Source of the DNA: Patiria pectinifera
Lineage: Eukaryota; Echinodermata; Asteroidea; Valvatida; Asterinidae
Reading direction: 5' to 3'
Assembly (NCBI GenBank): GCA_029964075.1
Contig: CM057130.1
Location: 4,588,001-4,652,000, forward strand
DNA: 64,000 nt
This document shows, piece by piece, positions 12,701-22,326 of the stretch. The notes beneath the pieces were generated by a model. That model did no database searches, was not told the DNA's origin, and saw only the letters and a list, made by a program, of their open reading frames with translations. Both the position numbers and the translations under genes were made by a program. Position 1 is the stretch's first letter. Every line of letters starts with the position of its first letter.

Positions 12701-13213
12701 GTCAGTGCCAAGTCATTGTGGGCCTTGAGGATCTTTTGCTTTTTCAATCTCCTGCTCAAAGAGCACCGGTGCCCTCGGTTTGGAAGTAAGTTTGATATTA
12801 TTCTACGTGGTGCTTCGTTTGTCAGGAGATACAGATCAGATCTTGATTTAGAAATTCCATTAAGCAAAAATATGTAAACTTGTGAAATATGCTGCTGGAT
12901 TATTGTCTGATGCTCATATTCCAAAAAAATTCAGAGAGAAAAAAATAAAAATTTAAATTAAAAAAAACCACCCAACTGGTATGCAGGCAAACGAAATATG
13001 GCCTCATTCTTAGTATACTGTCTGATCATCGGAGTGAAATGATTTTTGTTATAAACCGCTTTCCATTAATTGTTAATATTTTTTCAATACAATGGGGATT
13101 ATCATAACAATACCCGGTGTTTTAGGTATCTCCGCTTTGGGTGCGCCAGAACCACCAATTCGTCCCAAGGATGCCACCGCATTGTAAGCTGCTCTCGCCG
13201 ACCGGAAAGACAT
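3596..13213 (-). CDS. Transglutaminase (protein-glutamine gamma-glutamyltransferase), complete gene, 15 coding exons
   Basis: The family enzyme makes calcium-dependent isopeptide cross-links between glutamine and lysine side chains. The assembled exons total 2,214 nt and encode 737 residues, close to factor XIII-A or TGM2 size. Order seen: N-terminal beta-sandwich about 35-165 (VKSVDLL, LVVRRGQ), catalytic core about 180-500, two C-terminal beta-barrels about 505-737. The triad is complete: Cys320 in GQCWVFGG, His377 in [10 protein letters not shown], Asp400 in GWQAVDSTP. Trp298 matches the tryptophan that stabilises the transition state. Acidic calcium-site stretches ([15 protein letters not shown]) are present. 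The ATG has A at -3 and an in-frame TAG 15 bases upstream. No signal peptide or membrane segment is visible, so cytosolic or unconventionally secreted. Introns are GT-AG except intron 4 (GC-AG). The invertebrate subtype cannot be decided from the sequence alone. Confidence 0.97.
4237..4288. repeat. Perfect 17-bp hairpin in intron 14
   Basis: ATAGCCGGTTCAGTGAT at 4237-4253 faces its exact reverse complement at 4272-4288 across an 18-base loop. It resembles a very small inverted-repeat element; it lies inside the transglutaminase intron. Confidence 0.75.
4488..4630 (-). CDS. Transglutaminase exon 14 (second beta-barrel)
   Basis: Residues 641-687. [20 protein letters not shown] matches the family NPL...C-x-F-x2-EG motif. 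Ends CTTGG|GTAGAC in phase 2. Confidence 0.93.
5159..5313 (-). CDS. Transglutaminase exon 13
   Basis: Residues 589-640. End of barrel 1 and the linker to barrel 2 ([27 protein letters not shown]). Acceptor CTCTTTAG, donor CAG|GTAAAG. Confidence 0.88.
5538..5831 (-). CDS. Transglutaminase exon 12 (first beta-barrel)
   Basis: Residues 491-588, the longest coding exon. [12 protein letters not shown] is the link from core to barrel, then a strand-rich domain with [11 protein letters not shown] and [14 protein letters not shown]. Phase 1 at both ends. Confidence 0.93.
6183..6294 (-). CDS. Transglutaminase exon 11
   Basis: Residues 454-490. End of the core: [20 protein letters not shown] matches the family VG-x2-I-x-TK...DIT pattern, then YKPEEG. 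Acceptor TTTTCGCAG, donor GAAG|GTCTGT. Confidence 0.93.
6724..6857 (-). CDS. Transglutaminase exon 10
   Basis: Residues 409-453. [17 protein letters not shown] and [13 protein letters not shown] are conserved core segments. The 3' end is ambiguous: GTG-GTG allows a donor after 6724 or after 6721, which would add one valine without changing the frame. Confidence 0.9.
6858..9114. other. Transglutaminase intron 9, the longest (2,257 bp)
   Basis: No exon is supported inside. The stretch from about 7,500 to 8,585 is richer in GC islands and ends at 8,569-8,585 in a TGATTGATTGATTGAG run, like the 3' tail of a LINE-type retroelement. No reverse-transcriptase frame is visible, so a decayed insertion is the best guess. 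Confidence 0.35.
9115..9218 (-). CDS. Transglutaminase exon 9 (catalytic His and Asp)
   Basis: Residues 374-408. His377 in [10 protein letters not shown] and Asp400 in GWQAVDSTP. The Cys-His and His-Asp spacings (57 and 23) match known enzymes. Donor GACT|GTAAAT. Confidence 0.95.
9624..9756 (-). CDS. Transglutaminase exon 8
   Basis: Residues 330-373. [19 protein letters not shown] is a family signature; then the calcium-site DYHFDKDG and NTADSV. Phase 1 in, phase 2 out; the split tryptophan codon TG|G joins exon 9. Confidence 0.97.
9947..10360. repeat. Two direct copies of a 187-bp repeat in intron 7
   Basis: Copy 1 at 9947-10133 and copy 2 at 10173-10360 both run from AAAACGGTGGTT to GACTCRCCCTGTATA, with scattered differences. 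On the minus strand each begins TATACAGGGTGAGTC, a form common at the edges of dispersed invertebrate repeats. Copy 2 ends 14 bases from the exon 7 donor. Confidence 0.8.
10375..10549 (-). CDS. Transglutaminase exon 7 (active-site cysteine)
   Basis: Residues 272-329. Calcium-loop [16 protein letters not shown], Trp298 and the nucleophile Cys320 in [13 protein letters not shown]. The donor CAACAG|GTAGGT lies only about 14 bases from the end of a repeat that fills much of intron 7. Confidence 0.97.
10772..10879 (-). CDS. Transglutaminase exon 6
   Basis: Residues 236-271. [14 protein letters not shown] and the SRLLSAL helix that leads into the calcium-binding loop. Phase 0 at both ends; donor CTG|GTAAGT. 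Confidence 0.95.
11328..11446 (-). CDS. Transglutaminase exon 5
   Basis: Residues 196-235. [19 protein letters not shown] and PWYFGQ, the conserved entry to the catalytic core. Ends CCAG|GTAGAG in phase 0. Confidence 0.95.
11827..12087 (-). CDS. Transglutaminase exon 4
   Basis: Residues 109-195. Rest of the beta-sandwich ([10 protein letters not shown]) and the family hallmark YVLFNPWCK. The donor is AAAG|GCAAGT, a GC donor; the nearest GT would break the frame into [11 protein letters not shown] of exon 5. Confidence 0.93.
12186..12486. repeat. Duplicated intron-start segments (introns 2 and 3)
   Basis: About 70 bases at 12186-12256 recur almost identically at 12417-12486. Each copy covers the end of an exon (TGGG), its GTAAGGGTAAAG donor and the next 55 or so intron bases. 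Confidence 0.88.
12255..12317 (-). CDS. Transglutaminase exon 3 (63 nt)
   Basis: Residues 88-108, an acidic loop followed by a strand ending SVELWWG. Acceptor TTTTATCAG, donor TGGG|GTAAGG. Both phases are 1, so the small exon could be skipped without a frameshift. Its donor side is a near copy of that of exon 2. Confidence 0.82.
12480..12641 (-). CDS. Transglutaminase exon 2
   Basis: Residues 34-87. Start of the N-terminal beta-sandwich: [10 protein letters not shown], a His-His-Thr typical of the family, and [13 protein letters not shown]. Acceptor TTTCTACAG, donor TTGGG|GTAAGG. Phase 1 to phase 1. Confidence 0.92.
13114..13213 (-). CDS. Transglutaminase exon 1 (start codon)
   Basis: Residues 1-33 plus one base ([20 protein letters not shown]...). 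This is the family's variable N-terminal extension. The donor is CCGG|GTATTG. An acceptor-like CACCTACAG about 24 bases before the ATG suggests a further 5' untranslated exon. The least certain exon, but its phase joins exon 2 exactly. Confidence 0.72.
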
Positions 13214-14640
13214 GGTTGCAGGATACTACCAAGCTGTAGGTGCAGATTCAAGTCTTGTATACAAGCAGGACAAAAACTAGTTTAAGGTTTCGGCATACGA
13301 CTTCTGAATAACCAAAATGTCTCAAAAGTCCGAATTTGCAATAATGCCAGTTTCTATTAATGTGTGTTAACCAAAAATATATCTATTATGCCTTTTTGTT
13401 ATAGTGCACATAGAAACAATATTTCAGCAAATAATTCTTATCATCTGTAAAACGACTAAAGGATGCTCACAAATATAACAAGGATAACATTCTTTAAATT
13501 CTTTATAATTAGCTTTTTCAGCCTGTTTGATACCGACCAAGAAATAACTAATTCTGATCGTCTGCAGACTACTTAAATATTCCAAAGTCAAGACAGGTTT
13601 CAATGCATTCATTAATGTAAACATTGTACAACCTAAGTCAACATTCACCGAACGGTGAAGTGGCAAAGTCATAAATAAAGGTGTGGCTTCACCGTTTCGA
13701 TCACAGTATTATACACGATATGAAATATGCAGTTGTATCATAGGGAAAACCCTTCAGCACGCAATATTTCTATGGATACTCTTACAATAGCATGACGACG
13801 TTCCCCTGTTTGGGAATTCCCTGCGTGAGAAATACAAAAAATTGCGGTGCAATAAGGGAGGCAACGCCCCGTATATTCCTATTATTTGGTTCGGCGGTCG
13901 ACAGATTCCTGTATGAGTTCGCTATGTGTACACTAATACCAGATTTAAGGAACACATCCCTTTTTCAGGATGATGGAACCTAGGAGTTCATTTTAATTTA
14001 TAGAAGATGACCAAGGAAAATTGACTGAATTGGCTACTGCAATATTTTTTTTATATTTTTTTTTTATTTTTTTTTTTAATATCTAGGCCTATAATTTTCT
14101 AAGGCACCCCCAGCTACCGTGACACATTGCATGCCAAGTATACTTCTTCCTCGCAATGCACCTAGCCGTTGTACTGCTTGTCCCCACTTGAGGGCGGATT
14201 AACTATAATTTTGTCAGGTGTAAGCCATGACAAAACACCCAGCAAGGTGTGACTGCATGCCGCCAACATGGATGCCGATCATGCCCCGGACTTTGTCCGA
14301 TATCTGACGGCTCGCTGCTGTATGTTGTTAGCCAGTGATTTTACTGACCAGAGCCGAATTCTATATAAATCGCCCATATCCAACTCGATGCAGTGATAGA
14401 TTGTTGTAAGAACCGAACATACAAATATAACTGCACGGCATGAGCATGGGCGTCGCCAGAATTTTTTCTAGAGGGGAGCAACAAAAATTGTTTGCCAAAA
14501 ATGCTTGCATTTCTCAACATATTCTCGATTAAGTTTTAGAGGGGGGCAGGGACATGTTGCCCCCCCCCCCCCCAACTCATTAAATTTACACCACTTTGTC
14601 TTTGCGCCTCTTTTTTCTTTTCTTTTTTCGCTTTTTTTTT
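13214..14640. other. Intergenic stretch upstream of the transglutaminase gene
   Basis: No supportable gene. It should hold the transglutaminase promoter and any 5' untranslated exon, but I see no decisive core promoter on the minus strand. Other contents: a T/A-rich tract at 14041-14085, a plus-strand TATATAAA at about 14361 without other promoter support, a G-run/C-run repeat related to the 978-1256 element at 14452-14575, and a TTC microsatellite at 14641-14665 that opens the transposon array. Confidence 0.5.
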
Positions 14641-14667
14641 TTTCTTCTTCTTCTTCTTCTTCTTTTT

Positions 14668-16861
14668 AGGTGTTGGGCCTGAGCCCAACACCTATTGTTT
14701 TTGTTATAATTTACTATTATTAGGTGTTGGGCTTTAGCCCAAAACCTATTGTTTTTGCTAGGGTTTTTGGTGTTTTTTTTCTTCTATACACATTCGTTTC
14801 CAGAACTGTGTGTCAAATTGAAAACATATATGAACTTCAATTGTCAATACATGAATGCACAACCTACCGCAGATGTGCTTTTTTTGCAATTACGCAATCA
14901 TGACGTCATCACGGGTCACGTGACGTCACTTCAAAGTTTAATAAATTTAATCTTTGAAATTCCATATAAAATCAACCGTGAGAGACCGGAACCTGAAATT
15001 TGCGGGAATCGACATGGTAATACATGATCTTCATTTTATCTTGTGCGTGTAAAATCACGTGACCCTTCCTTCCGGTCGAAACCGGAAGTGCCTAATAATT
15101 TAAAAGTAGAAAAAGATATGAACTTGCTTTTAACGATTTAAGTGTCTGCCTGGATTGACCTTTCAAAAAAATAATGGGTGACGCCATGAAGTGTTGGAGC
15201 GCCCTCTAGCGGCAGGTTAAAAAACGTCAAAAACGCATTTTCACTTGATGTCTGTGGCGAAGTTTGCGGTAATCGCTTCAAAATTAATGTGCATGATGAC
15301 CATAATGCAGACAGTACCTGTGCGCGAAAAAAAAATGATTACGTCATCATACCGGAAGTTACAGTAAAAAGACCTTGGAACCTTCAAAAATTGCTAGGAA
15401 ATATACCGTGATAGATATAATAAAGATTTGGATGTATATAGCACAGTTAAAATAGCTCTTGAACTTTCTGGTGATAATGTCATAATGACGTCATCCAGTA
15501 TCATTTTACAAGCAATTAAATATTTCTAGATTTAATCTTTGAAAATCAATATAAAGTCAACTGCCACAGATTTGGTTTTGTTTTTTATGGCAATCGATAC
15601 AATATTGCAGGGTCTTCAGCTTTGGTATTAAGTGCAAAATCACGTGACCCTTCCTTCCGGTCGAAACCGGAAGTGCCTTATTATTTGAAATTAGCAGAAG
15701 ATGCGAACTTGCTTTCAACGATTCGAGTGTCTGGGCAGTACTGTACAAAAATTTCATCAGACCGGAAGTTATAAAGAAAAGACCTTGAAACCTTAAACAA
15801 TTGCTAAAAAATCAACCGTGAGAGATATAATCAAGACGTGGTTATATAAAGCAGAGTACATATAGCTCTGGAGGTTTCTGGCGATGACGTAACAATGACG
15901 TCATCAAGTGTCATATGACAAGCAAATAAAGATTTCCATATTTAATCTTTGAAAATCGATATAAAATCAACTGCTACAGATTGGATTTTGTTTTTTATGG
16001 CAATCGATACAATATTGCAGGATCTTCATTTTTGGTTTCAAGTGCAAAATCACGTGACCCTTCCTTCTGGTTGAAACCGGAAGTGCCTTATTATTTGAAA
16101 TTGGCAGAAGATGCAAACTTGCTTTCGATGATGTGAGTGTCTGTCTAGCCTGTACTACAGCAATATATTACAGGTGACTTGATAAAAAGTCAGAGCGCCC
16201 TCTAGCGGCAGGTTAAAAAACGTCATAAATGCATTATCACTCGTTCTATAATTGGTTACTAAAAGGAGCGAAGGTCACTCTGCCTGGGAGATTTCAAGCA
16301 TAATATTTGGTTGCTAAATTTAATCTGTCGGCCAACAAAAGTATTATCATAACGACGTACCTGAAATGTTAACTTGTTTTATATCAGGTGTGTGAGTGAC
16401 CACTGATAAAAATAGCTGAAAACAGCTGAAAAAGGTGTAAAAAAGCTGAACTTTGGAAATCTCCTATACTTTTGTACACAGCAAGTGAGGGAAAAAGCTG
16501 AAATCCAAATCAAATCAAGCTGAAATCAGCTTTAAAGCTGAGGTTTCACACCCCTGTTATATGTTGAAATGTGAAAATCCGTGAATAAATGGCTGAGAAC
16601 GATCTGTTACTGTTATGCTAGCATAAAACCGCAATTCGCCAGAAAGTATAGTTCCAGAAAGCAGTGTGGCTAACAGGTGGTATTTCATTTAACCACCAGT
16701 CATTATCTCGCTGGGACTGTGGAGCAGGGAGGGGAGTTTGGTTTACTTGCTCCCCAGGGCCTTTCAAGTTCAACAGTGTGAAACTAGCCACTTTCTTAAG
16801 AGGGCTGGTTTGGTCATGCAAAGTTTGCGGTAATCCATGGCCCAACACCGTGTTATTTTTT
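14668..16861 (+). mobile_element. Array unit G1 (family G, Helentron-like)
   Basis: Starts with two palindrome modules (14668-14693 and 14722-14747; arm AGGTGTTGGGC) each followed by an ATTGTTTTTG tail. The 3' end is GGCCCAACACCGTGTTATTTTTTAG, whose GCCCAACACC is the inverse of the module arm. The body holds three diverged copies of one segment (about 14940-15125, 15528-15722, 15943-16135), each with AATCACGTGACCCTTCC and a CCGGAAGT pair. No coding domain is visible. Confidence 0.65.
16385..16556. mobile_element. 172-bp MITE-like insertion inside G1
   Basis: The ends are CAGGTGTGTGA and, inverted, TTTCACACCCCTG. TTATAT lies on both sides as a probable target copy. The inside is AGCTGAAA-rich. 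The ends resemble hAT-type non-autonomous elements, without proof. Confidence 0.55.
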
Positions 16862-17325
16862 AGGTGTTGGGCTTAGCCCAAAACCTATTGTTTTGCTAGG
16901 GTTTTTAGTTTTTTTTTTCGGTGTACACACCGAAACAGCTCTTGTTTTCGTTAAGATTTTTTTTTTTTTTTTTTTTTAGCTGTTCTCAATTTCAATTGGG
17001 AACAGCTCTTGTTTTCGTTAAAGTTTTTTTTTTTCCTTTTTTTTTTAGCTGTTCCCAATTTCAATTGGGAACAGCTCTTGTTTTCGTTAAAGTTTTTTTT
17101 TTTCCTTTTTTTTTTTTTAGCTGTTTCGGTTACAACCGAAACAGCTCTTGTTTTCGTTAAAGTTTTTTTTTTTCTTTTTTTTTTTTTAGCTGTTTCGGTT
17201 ACAACCGAAACAGCTCTTGTTTTCGTTAAAGTTTTTTTTTTTCTTTTTTTAGCTGTTTCGGTGTACACGCCGAAACAGCTCTTGTTTTTGTTATTAGCTG
17301 TTTCGGTGTACACACCGAAACAGCT
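16862..17325 (+). repeat. Stack of eight hairpin modules
   Basis: Palindromes at 16862-16886 (G type), 16919-16940 (B type, left arm truncated), 16978-17007 and 17047-17076 (A type, arm AGCTGTTCCCAATT), then 17119-17146, 17188-17215, 17251-17280 and 17296-17325 (B type, arm AGCTGTTTCGGT). Most are followed by CTTGTTTTCGTTAAAG or a close variant and a 10-25 base T/C run. The long Phe-rich frames here are a product of the T runs, not genes. Confidence 0.9.
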
Positions 17326-19227
17326 CTTGTTTCTGTTATTTTTTTTTTTCTCTTTTATTTTTCAGACTTTTTTCTCATAGGATAACACGTGTTTTCGTTC
17401 TACAAGTCACTTTTGGCTTTTTTTCAAATCCGATCGACTTCAAACCTGGCACACACTTAGACCACCATCTGAAGATGTATGCCGAAACTTTTCGTCATGC
17501 TGACGTCATCACTTGATTTATTATAGAATTTTGAATATTTAATTTTTCCCATAGACTTTGTACACAGAAATTTAAAAAAAAATGTCAATTTTTAGAGGGC
17601 ATTTTCGACTCTTTGCCAGTAATTCATTTACACCAATCTTTGTCCAAGCAATGACCCTAATTCAAACAACATTGTGTAATGATGACGTCATGATGACGTC
17701 ATCCGGTGTTTATTTATAGGCAATTAAATTGTGACATTTTTAATATTTAAAAATGCATAAGAAATCAACCGTACGCGTCCGCAGCATTCTGTTGCCGGCA
17801 AGTGGTAGAGTAAGTTGAGGTCTTTATTTCATTCAGTGTGCGTGAAATCACTTGACCCTTGCTTCCGGTCGAAAAAGGCCAAAACCGGAAGTGGCTTATT
17901 ATTTAAAAGTGGTAATAGATATGAACTTGCTTTTAACGGTGTTAGTCTCTTGGCTAATAGTATTCTTTAAATCATCTACCGATGACGTCATGCAATCTTC
18001 GAGCGCCCTCTAGCGACAGGTTGAAAATTTTCAAAAATGTATTTTGAATAGATGTCTGTAGCGAAGTTTGTCGGAATCGCCTAAATATTGGTGTATATGA
18101 TGACCTTGACCCACTTCAGACGTGTGCGAAGTTTAAGGTTTATGACGTCATCACACCGGAAGTTATCATGAAAAGACTCTTTTTCCTTAGAAAATTCCTG
18201 AAAAATCAACCATGGCAGTTTTTATATTAGTTTTTACTTTAATTGTTTATTTAAAGGTAGCTCTAAAATATTTCAAAGCTTCGAGGCAATAAGCAAACTC
18301 GGACATGCCCTGCGCACGCTTAAAACTTCAGGTTGACAATAACTCTGCTTTAAAACATGCACAGGAAGTGTATGTACTTGTACATGTACATGCACGTACA
18401 TTGTACATATCGTGTGTCAGTCAGCCCGCGTGCAGCGCACGTGTTGCTGAGGTCAAATCCTGTCCACAGTGACCGTTTTAGCCGATTTCCGGCTAACTTT
18501 GACAGATTTTATGTTCATGCATAGCGAGGGACGTATTATTGATAAAAACAAATCATAATGCGGAAAAGCCCTATCTTCTGTTGCAAACAGAATTTTTGCA
18601 AAATTTCGTAAAATATGTGACGTCATCATGACGTCATCAAAAACGTGATTTTTTTTTTTTTTGATTTACATATCAGGGTATGTCCGATCATTATGAAACT
18701 TGGTTGGTAGGTAGGTATAGATAAAAGCATTCAAAATCTGAAGTGAAGTCATCATGACGTCATCATCTGATTTTTTATGAATTTTTCAAATTTTAATATT
18801 TTCTTCAAATTTTCGACCGATCGACCTCAGAGAACCTGACGTCCGATTGGGTTCAATGTCGGTATGCAGATATTCCAGGAAGTGTTATAGACAAAAATTG
18901 CAGTGACGTGACGATGATGTCATCATGTGTTGTATATGAATTATTCAATTTTTGGACCTTTCACTCATATTTCATCAATGGAACGTGGTAAATTCGAAAT
19001 TCTTTTTTGCAAAAGGTTTGTTAGATCGTAGATAGATACAGAAAATTTCAAAAATGTGTGCCGTCATCATGACGTCATGAAATTTTTTTTTTTTTTTAAA
19101 TAGCATAGACACGTTTTGTATAGAATACGCATGTACATGTTCATTCGTCCTGGATGAAACTCCTTTACGGCAGTCATTAATAAAACGGTCGAAACAGCTC
19201 AGTGTTTGTCCACAAACACATTTCTAG
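17326..19227 (+). mobile_element. Array unit K, chimera of families B and A
   Basis: Begins like family B (CATAGGATAACACGTG), switches to family A sequence near 17497, follows A to an internal relic 3' end (GCCCTATCTTCTGTTGCAAACAG) at 18590, then continues in family B to the B terminus (GTGTTTG...CAAACAC, ATTTCTAG). No gene. Confidence 0.8.
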
Positions 19228-20994
19228 TTTTTTTTTTCTCCTTTTTTTTTTCCACTTTTTTTCCCATAGGATAACACGTGTTTTCATTCTACAAGTCACT
19301 TTTTGCCTTGATTCAAATCTGATCGACTTCAAACCTGGCACACAGTTAAACTATCATCTGAAGATGTATGCCGAAACTTTTCGTCATCATGACGTCATCA
19401 CGTGTCACGTGACGTCATCCTAAAAGAGCATACTTTAAGGCCCTATATCTACAGAACCGGAAGTCCGATTTGGTTCAAACTTGGTACGCAAGTATTCCGG
19501 GACGTGTTAAAGACGAAAATTGCAGTGACGTCATGATGACGTCATCGTGTGATTTTATATAAATTATTCAATTTTTGGACCTTTTACTCATATCTCATAA
19601 ATGGAATGTGGTAAATTCGAAATTCTTTTTGTAACATGTTTGTTAGGTCATAGATAGATGCACAAAATTTCGTAAAATGTGTGACGTCATCATGACGTCA
19701 TCAAAAACGTGATTTTTTGATTCACATATAAGGGTATGTCCGATCGTTATGAAATTTGGTGGGAAGGTAGGTATGGATAGCAGCATTTCAAATCTGAAGT
19801 GACGTCATCATGACGTCATCATCTGATTTTTTATGAATTTTTGAAATTTTAATATTTTCTGAAAATTTTGCAAAAATTATATAAAATACGGTCCGATTGA
19901 CTTCAAACCTGGCACACACTTGTACAACCATCTGAAGATGTCTGCCGAATCATGACGTCATCATGACGTCATCACATGTCACATGACGTCATCCTAAAAC
20001 TGCTTAGTTTAAGTCACTATATCTAGAGAACCTGAGGTCCGATTGGGTTCAATCTCGGTATGCAGATCTTCCAGGAAGTGTTATAGACAAAAATTGCAGT
20101 GACGTCACGATGACGTCATCATGTAATTTTATATAAATTATGCAATTTTTGGACCTTTTACTCAAATCTCATGAATGGAGCATGGTAAATTCAAAATTCT
20201 TTTTGTAACATATTTGTTAGGTGAAAGATAGATGCACCAAATTTTATAAAATGTGTGACGTCATCATGACGTCATCAAAAACGTGATTTTGTTATTCACA
20301 TATAAGGTTATGTCCGATCGTTATGAAACTTGGTGGGTAGGTAGGTATAGTTAAAAGAATTCAAAATCCGAAGTGACATCATCATGACGTCATCGTCCGA
20401 TTTTTTATGATTTTTTTAAATTTTAATATTTTCTTCAAATTTTGCACAAATTATATCAAATACGATCCGATCGACTTCAAACCTGGCACACACTTAGACC
20501 ACCATCTGAAGATTCAGGTGGAACCATGACGGCATCATGACGTCATCACGTGTCACTTGACATCATCCTAAAACTGCTTAGTTTAAGTCACTATATCTAG
20601 AGAACCTGAGGTCCGATTGGGTTCAATCTCGGTATGCAGATATTCCAGGAAGTGTTATAGACAAAAATTGCAGTGACGTCTCGATGATGTCATCATAAGA
20701 TTTTATATAAATTATTCAATATTTGGACCTTTTAGTCATATCTCATCAATAGAACGTGGTTAATTCGAAATTCTTTTTGGCAAAAGGTTTGTTAGGTTGT
20801 AGATAGATACAGGAAATTTCAAAAAATGTGTGCCGTCATCATGACGTCATGAATTTTTTTTTACATAGGATGGACACTTTTTGTATATAGAATACGCATG
20901 TAAATGTTCAATTGACCTGGATGAAACTCCTTTAAGGCAGTCATTACTAAAACGGTCGAAACAGCTCAGTGTTTGTCCACAAACACATTTCTAG
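19228..20994 (+). mobile_element. Array unit B1 (family B)
   Basis: Starts in a T/C tract without a palindrome module, then CCCATAGGATAACACGTG. Ends with CGAAACAGCT, the stem-loop GTGTTTGTCCACAAACAC and ATTTCTAG. The body is three to four diverged repeats of a block carrying GTGACGTCATCATGACGTC-type motifs and the phrase CCGATCG...GAAACTTGGTGGG. Confidence 0.85.
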
Positions 20995-21202
20995 TTTTTT
21001 TTTCTTTTTCTCTTTCAGACTCTTCTCCATAGGGTTTGTACACGTTTTTTCTTCTGCAAGGGCACTTTGGCACTTTTTTAAATTGCATCAACCTCAGACT
21101 TGGCACACACTTAGACCACCATCCACAGATGGTCCTAGAAGAAATTCGTAATCATGACGTCATCAAGTGTCAAGTTACGTGACATTAAAGGTGTAATTTT
21201 TG

Positions 21203-21410
21203 TCCATAGGGTTTGTACACGTTCTTTTCTCCATAGGGTTTGTACACATTCTTTTCTCCATAGGTTTTGTACACGTTCTTTTCTCCATAGGGTTTGTACA
21301 CGTTCTTTTCTCCATAGGGTTTGTACACGTTCTTTTCTCCATAGGGTTTGTACACGTTCTTTTCTCCATAGGCATTGTGCACATTGTTTTCTCCATAGGC
21401 TTTGTACCCA
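21203..21410 (+). repeat. 27-bp tandem repeat, about eight copies, in D1
   Basis: The unit contains GGGTTTGTACACG and TTCTTTTCTCCATA. Because 27 is nine codons, several frames stay open on both strands and give nine-residue repeats such as RVCTRSFLH. The last two copies are diverged. Confidence 0.95.
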
Positions 21411-21659
21411 TGGGGCCGGGGTCGGACAACTCGACCGTTATCCAACTTGACATTTTAACAGCGTGCGCGTGCATGCCTTGCCGCCCTACAGCTGGCCAGG
21501 TCCCCGCGCACTCTACACGGTACAGTCATGATGCCACAGATTTATGCGGCTTACATAAATGTGACAAACTTGTAGTTGGGTAAGTGAGTTGGAATAATCA
21601 TGATTTATCAGAAGTTAACAACTTTAAAGAATTTCTTAAATGTTAATGTGGGATTTTTG

Positions 21660-21890
21660 GGGATTTGTTCAAGTGCGCCACGTTAGGAACACTGGAAAGA
21701 ATTCCATATAAGCCTCCACCTCTATGGGCCATGACAGGAAACGTCAAAGTATTTTTAAAGAAAATCTTGATTTTTTTCCCCTCCTAAATTTCCGTTTCTT
21801 CGTCAGATTTACAACTTTTGGTACTTTTCAAGTCATATCTAGAAAAATAACTGGAGTCCGTATATGGAATTCTTTCCAAGACGTCATTAA
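21660..21890. pseudogene. Two inverted reverse-transcriptase C-terminal scraps
   Basis: Plus-strand bases near 21840-21905 encode KITGVRIWNSFQDVIKFNSL, like the last conserved segment of non-LTR retrotransposon reverse transcriptases (a WNSLP-type motif). GGAAAGAATTCCATATA at about 21693 is its near-exact inverse, encoding IWNSFQ on the minus strand. Probably captured retroelement debris. Confidence 0.4.
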
Positions 21891-22326
21891 ATTTAATTCC
21901 CTTTTCGTCTGCTCAGTACTATTGGTATTTTCACTCCCAACATAGTTGAACACATTTCGTTTTTCCTACTTCAAATATAGACACCAGAAATAAGTAGGTA
22001 CACAGGTACACTTTGACACTTTCCTAAATCTATCCTCGACCCGCTATCATCATCTGCGCACAGGTACATGTACGCTTTGCACGCGCACCCGTTCCCAAAC
22101 GCAAAGAAAAGAGGACTGCGCACACATTGAACCACGTGGATTTAGGACGTCTGACATAAATCGACTTCACACACTTGGCACACACGGCAAAAACTTGGAA
22201 TCCCCACACAAAGGTTCTGGGTTCGATAGCCACCGATGGCCACGTCAATCTTTTTCATTCAAAGACAGAAAAAAAACACCGAAACAGCTCGGTGTTTGTT
22301 TACCTACAAACACAACGTCCGTCTAG

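Larger units (their letters stand above)
20995..22326 (+). mobile_element. Array unit D1 (family D) with captured sequence
   Basis: Starts with CCATAGGGTTTGTACACG, holds a 27-bp satellite (21203-21410) and then about 850 bases of sequence unlike the other units. Ends with CGAAACAGCT, the stem-loop GTGTTTGTTTACCTACAAAC AC and CGTCCGTCTAG. The frames across the satellite are repeat artefacts. Confidence 0.8.

Noticed and set aside
12682..12924. 80-codon minus-strand frame in intron 1
   Set aside because: It lies between exon 1 and exon 2 and has no transglutaminase similarity; the exon 1-2 join is already in phase.
13792..13983. 63-codon plus-strand frame
   Set aside because: No recognised motif, no splice support and no repeat in neighbouring DNA to suggest coding.
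14361..14368. TATATAAA as a promoter
   Set aside because: Wrong strand for the transglutaminase gene, no plus-strand gene follows, and the motif is expected by chance in AT-rich DNA.
16921..17380. Long open frames rich in Phe or Lys (also at 23799, 26576, 35410, 45243, 52462, 55205)
   Set aside because: They are produced by T/C tracts and repeated hairpin modules; both strands stay open and no domain is present.
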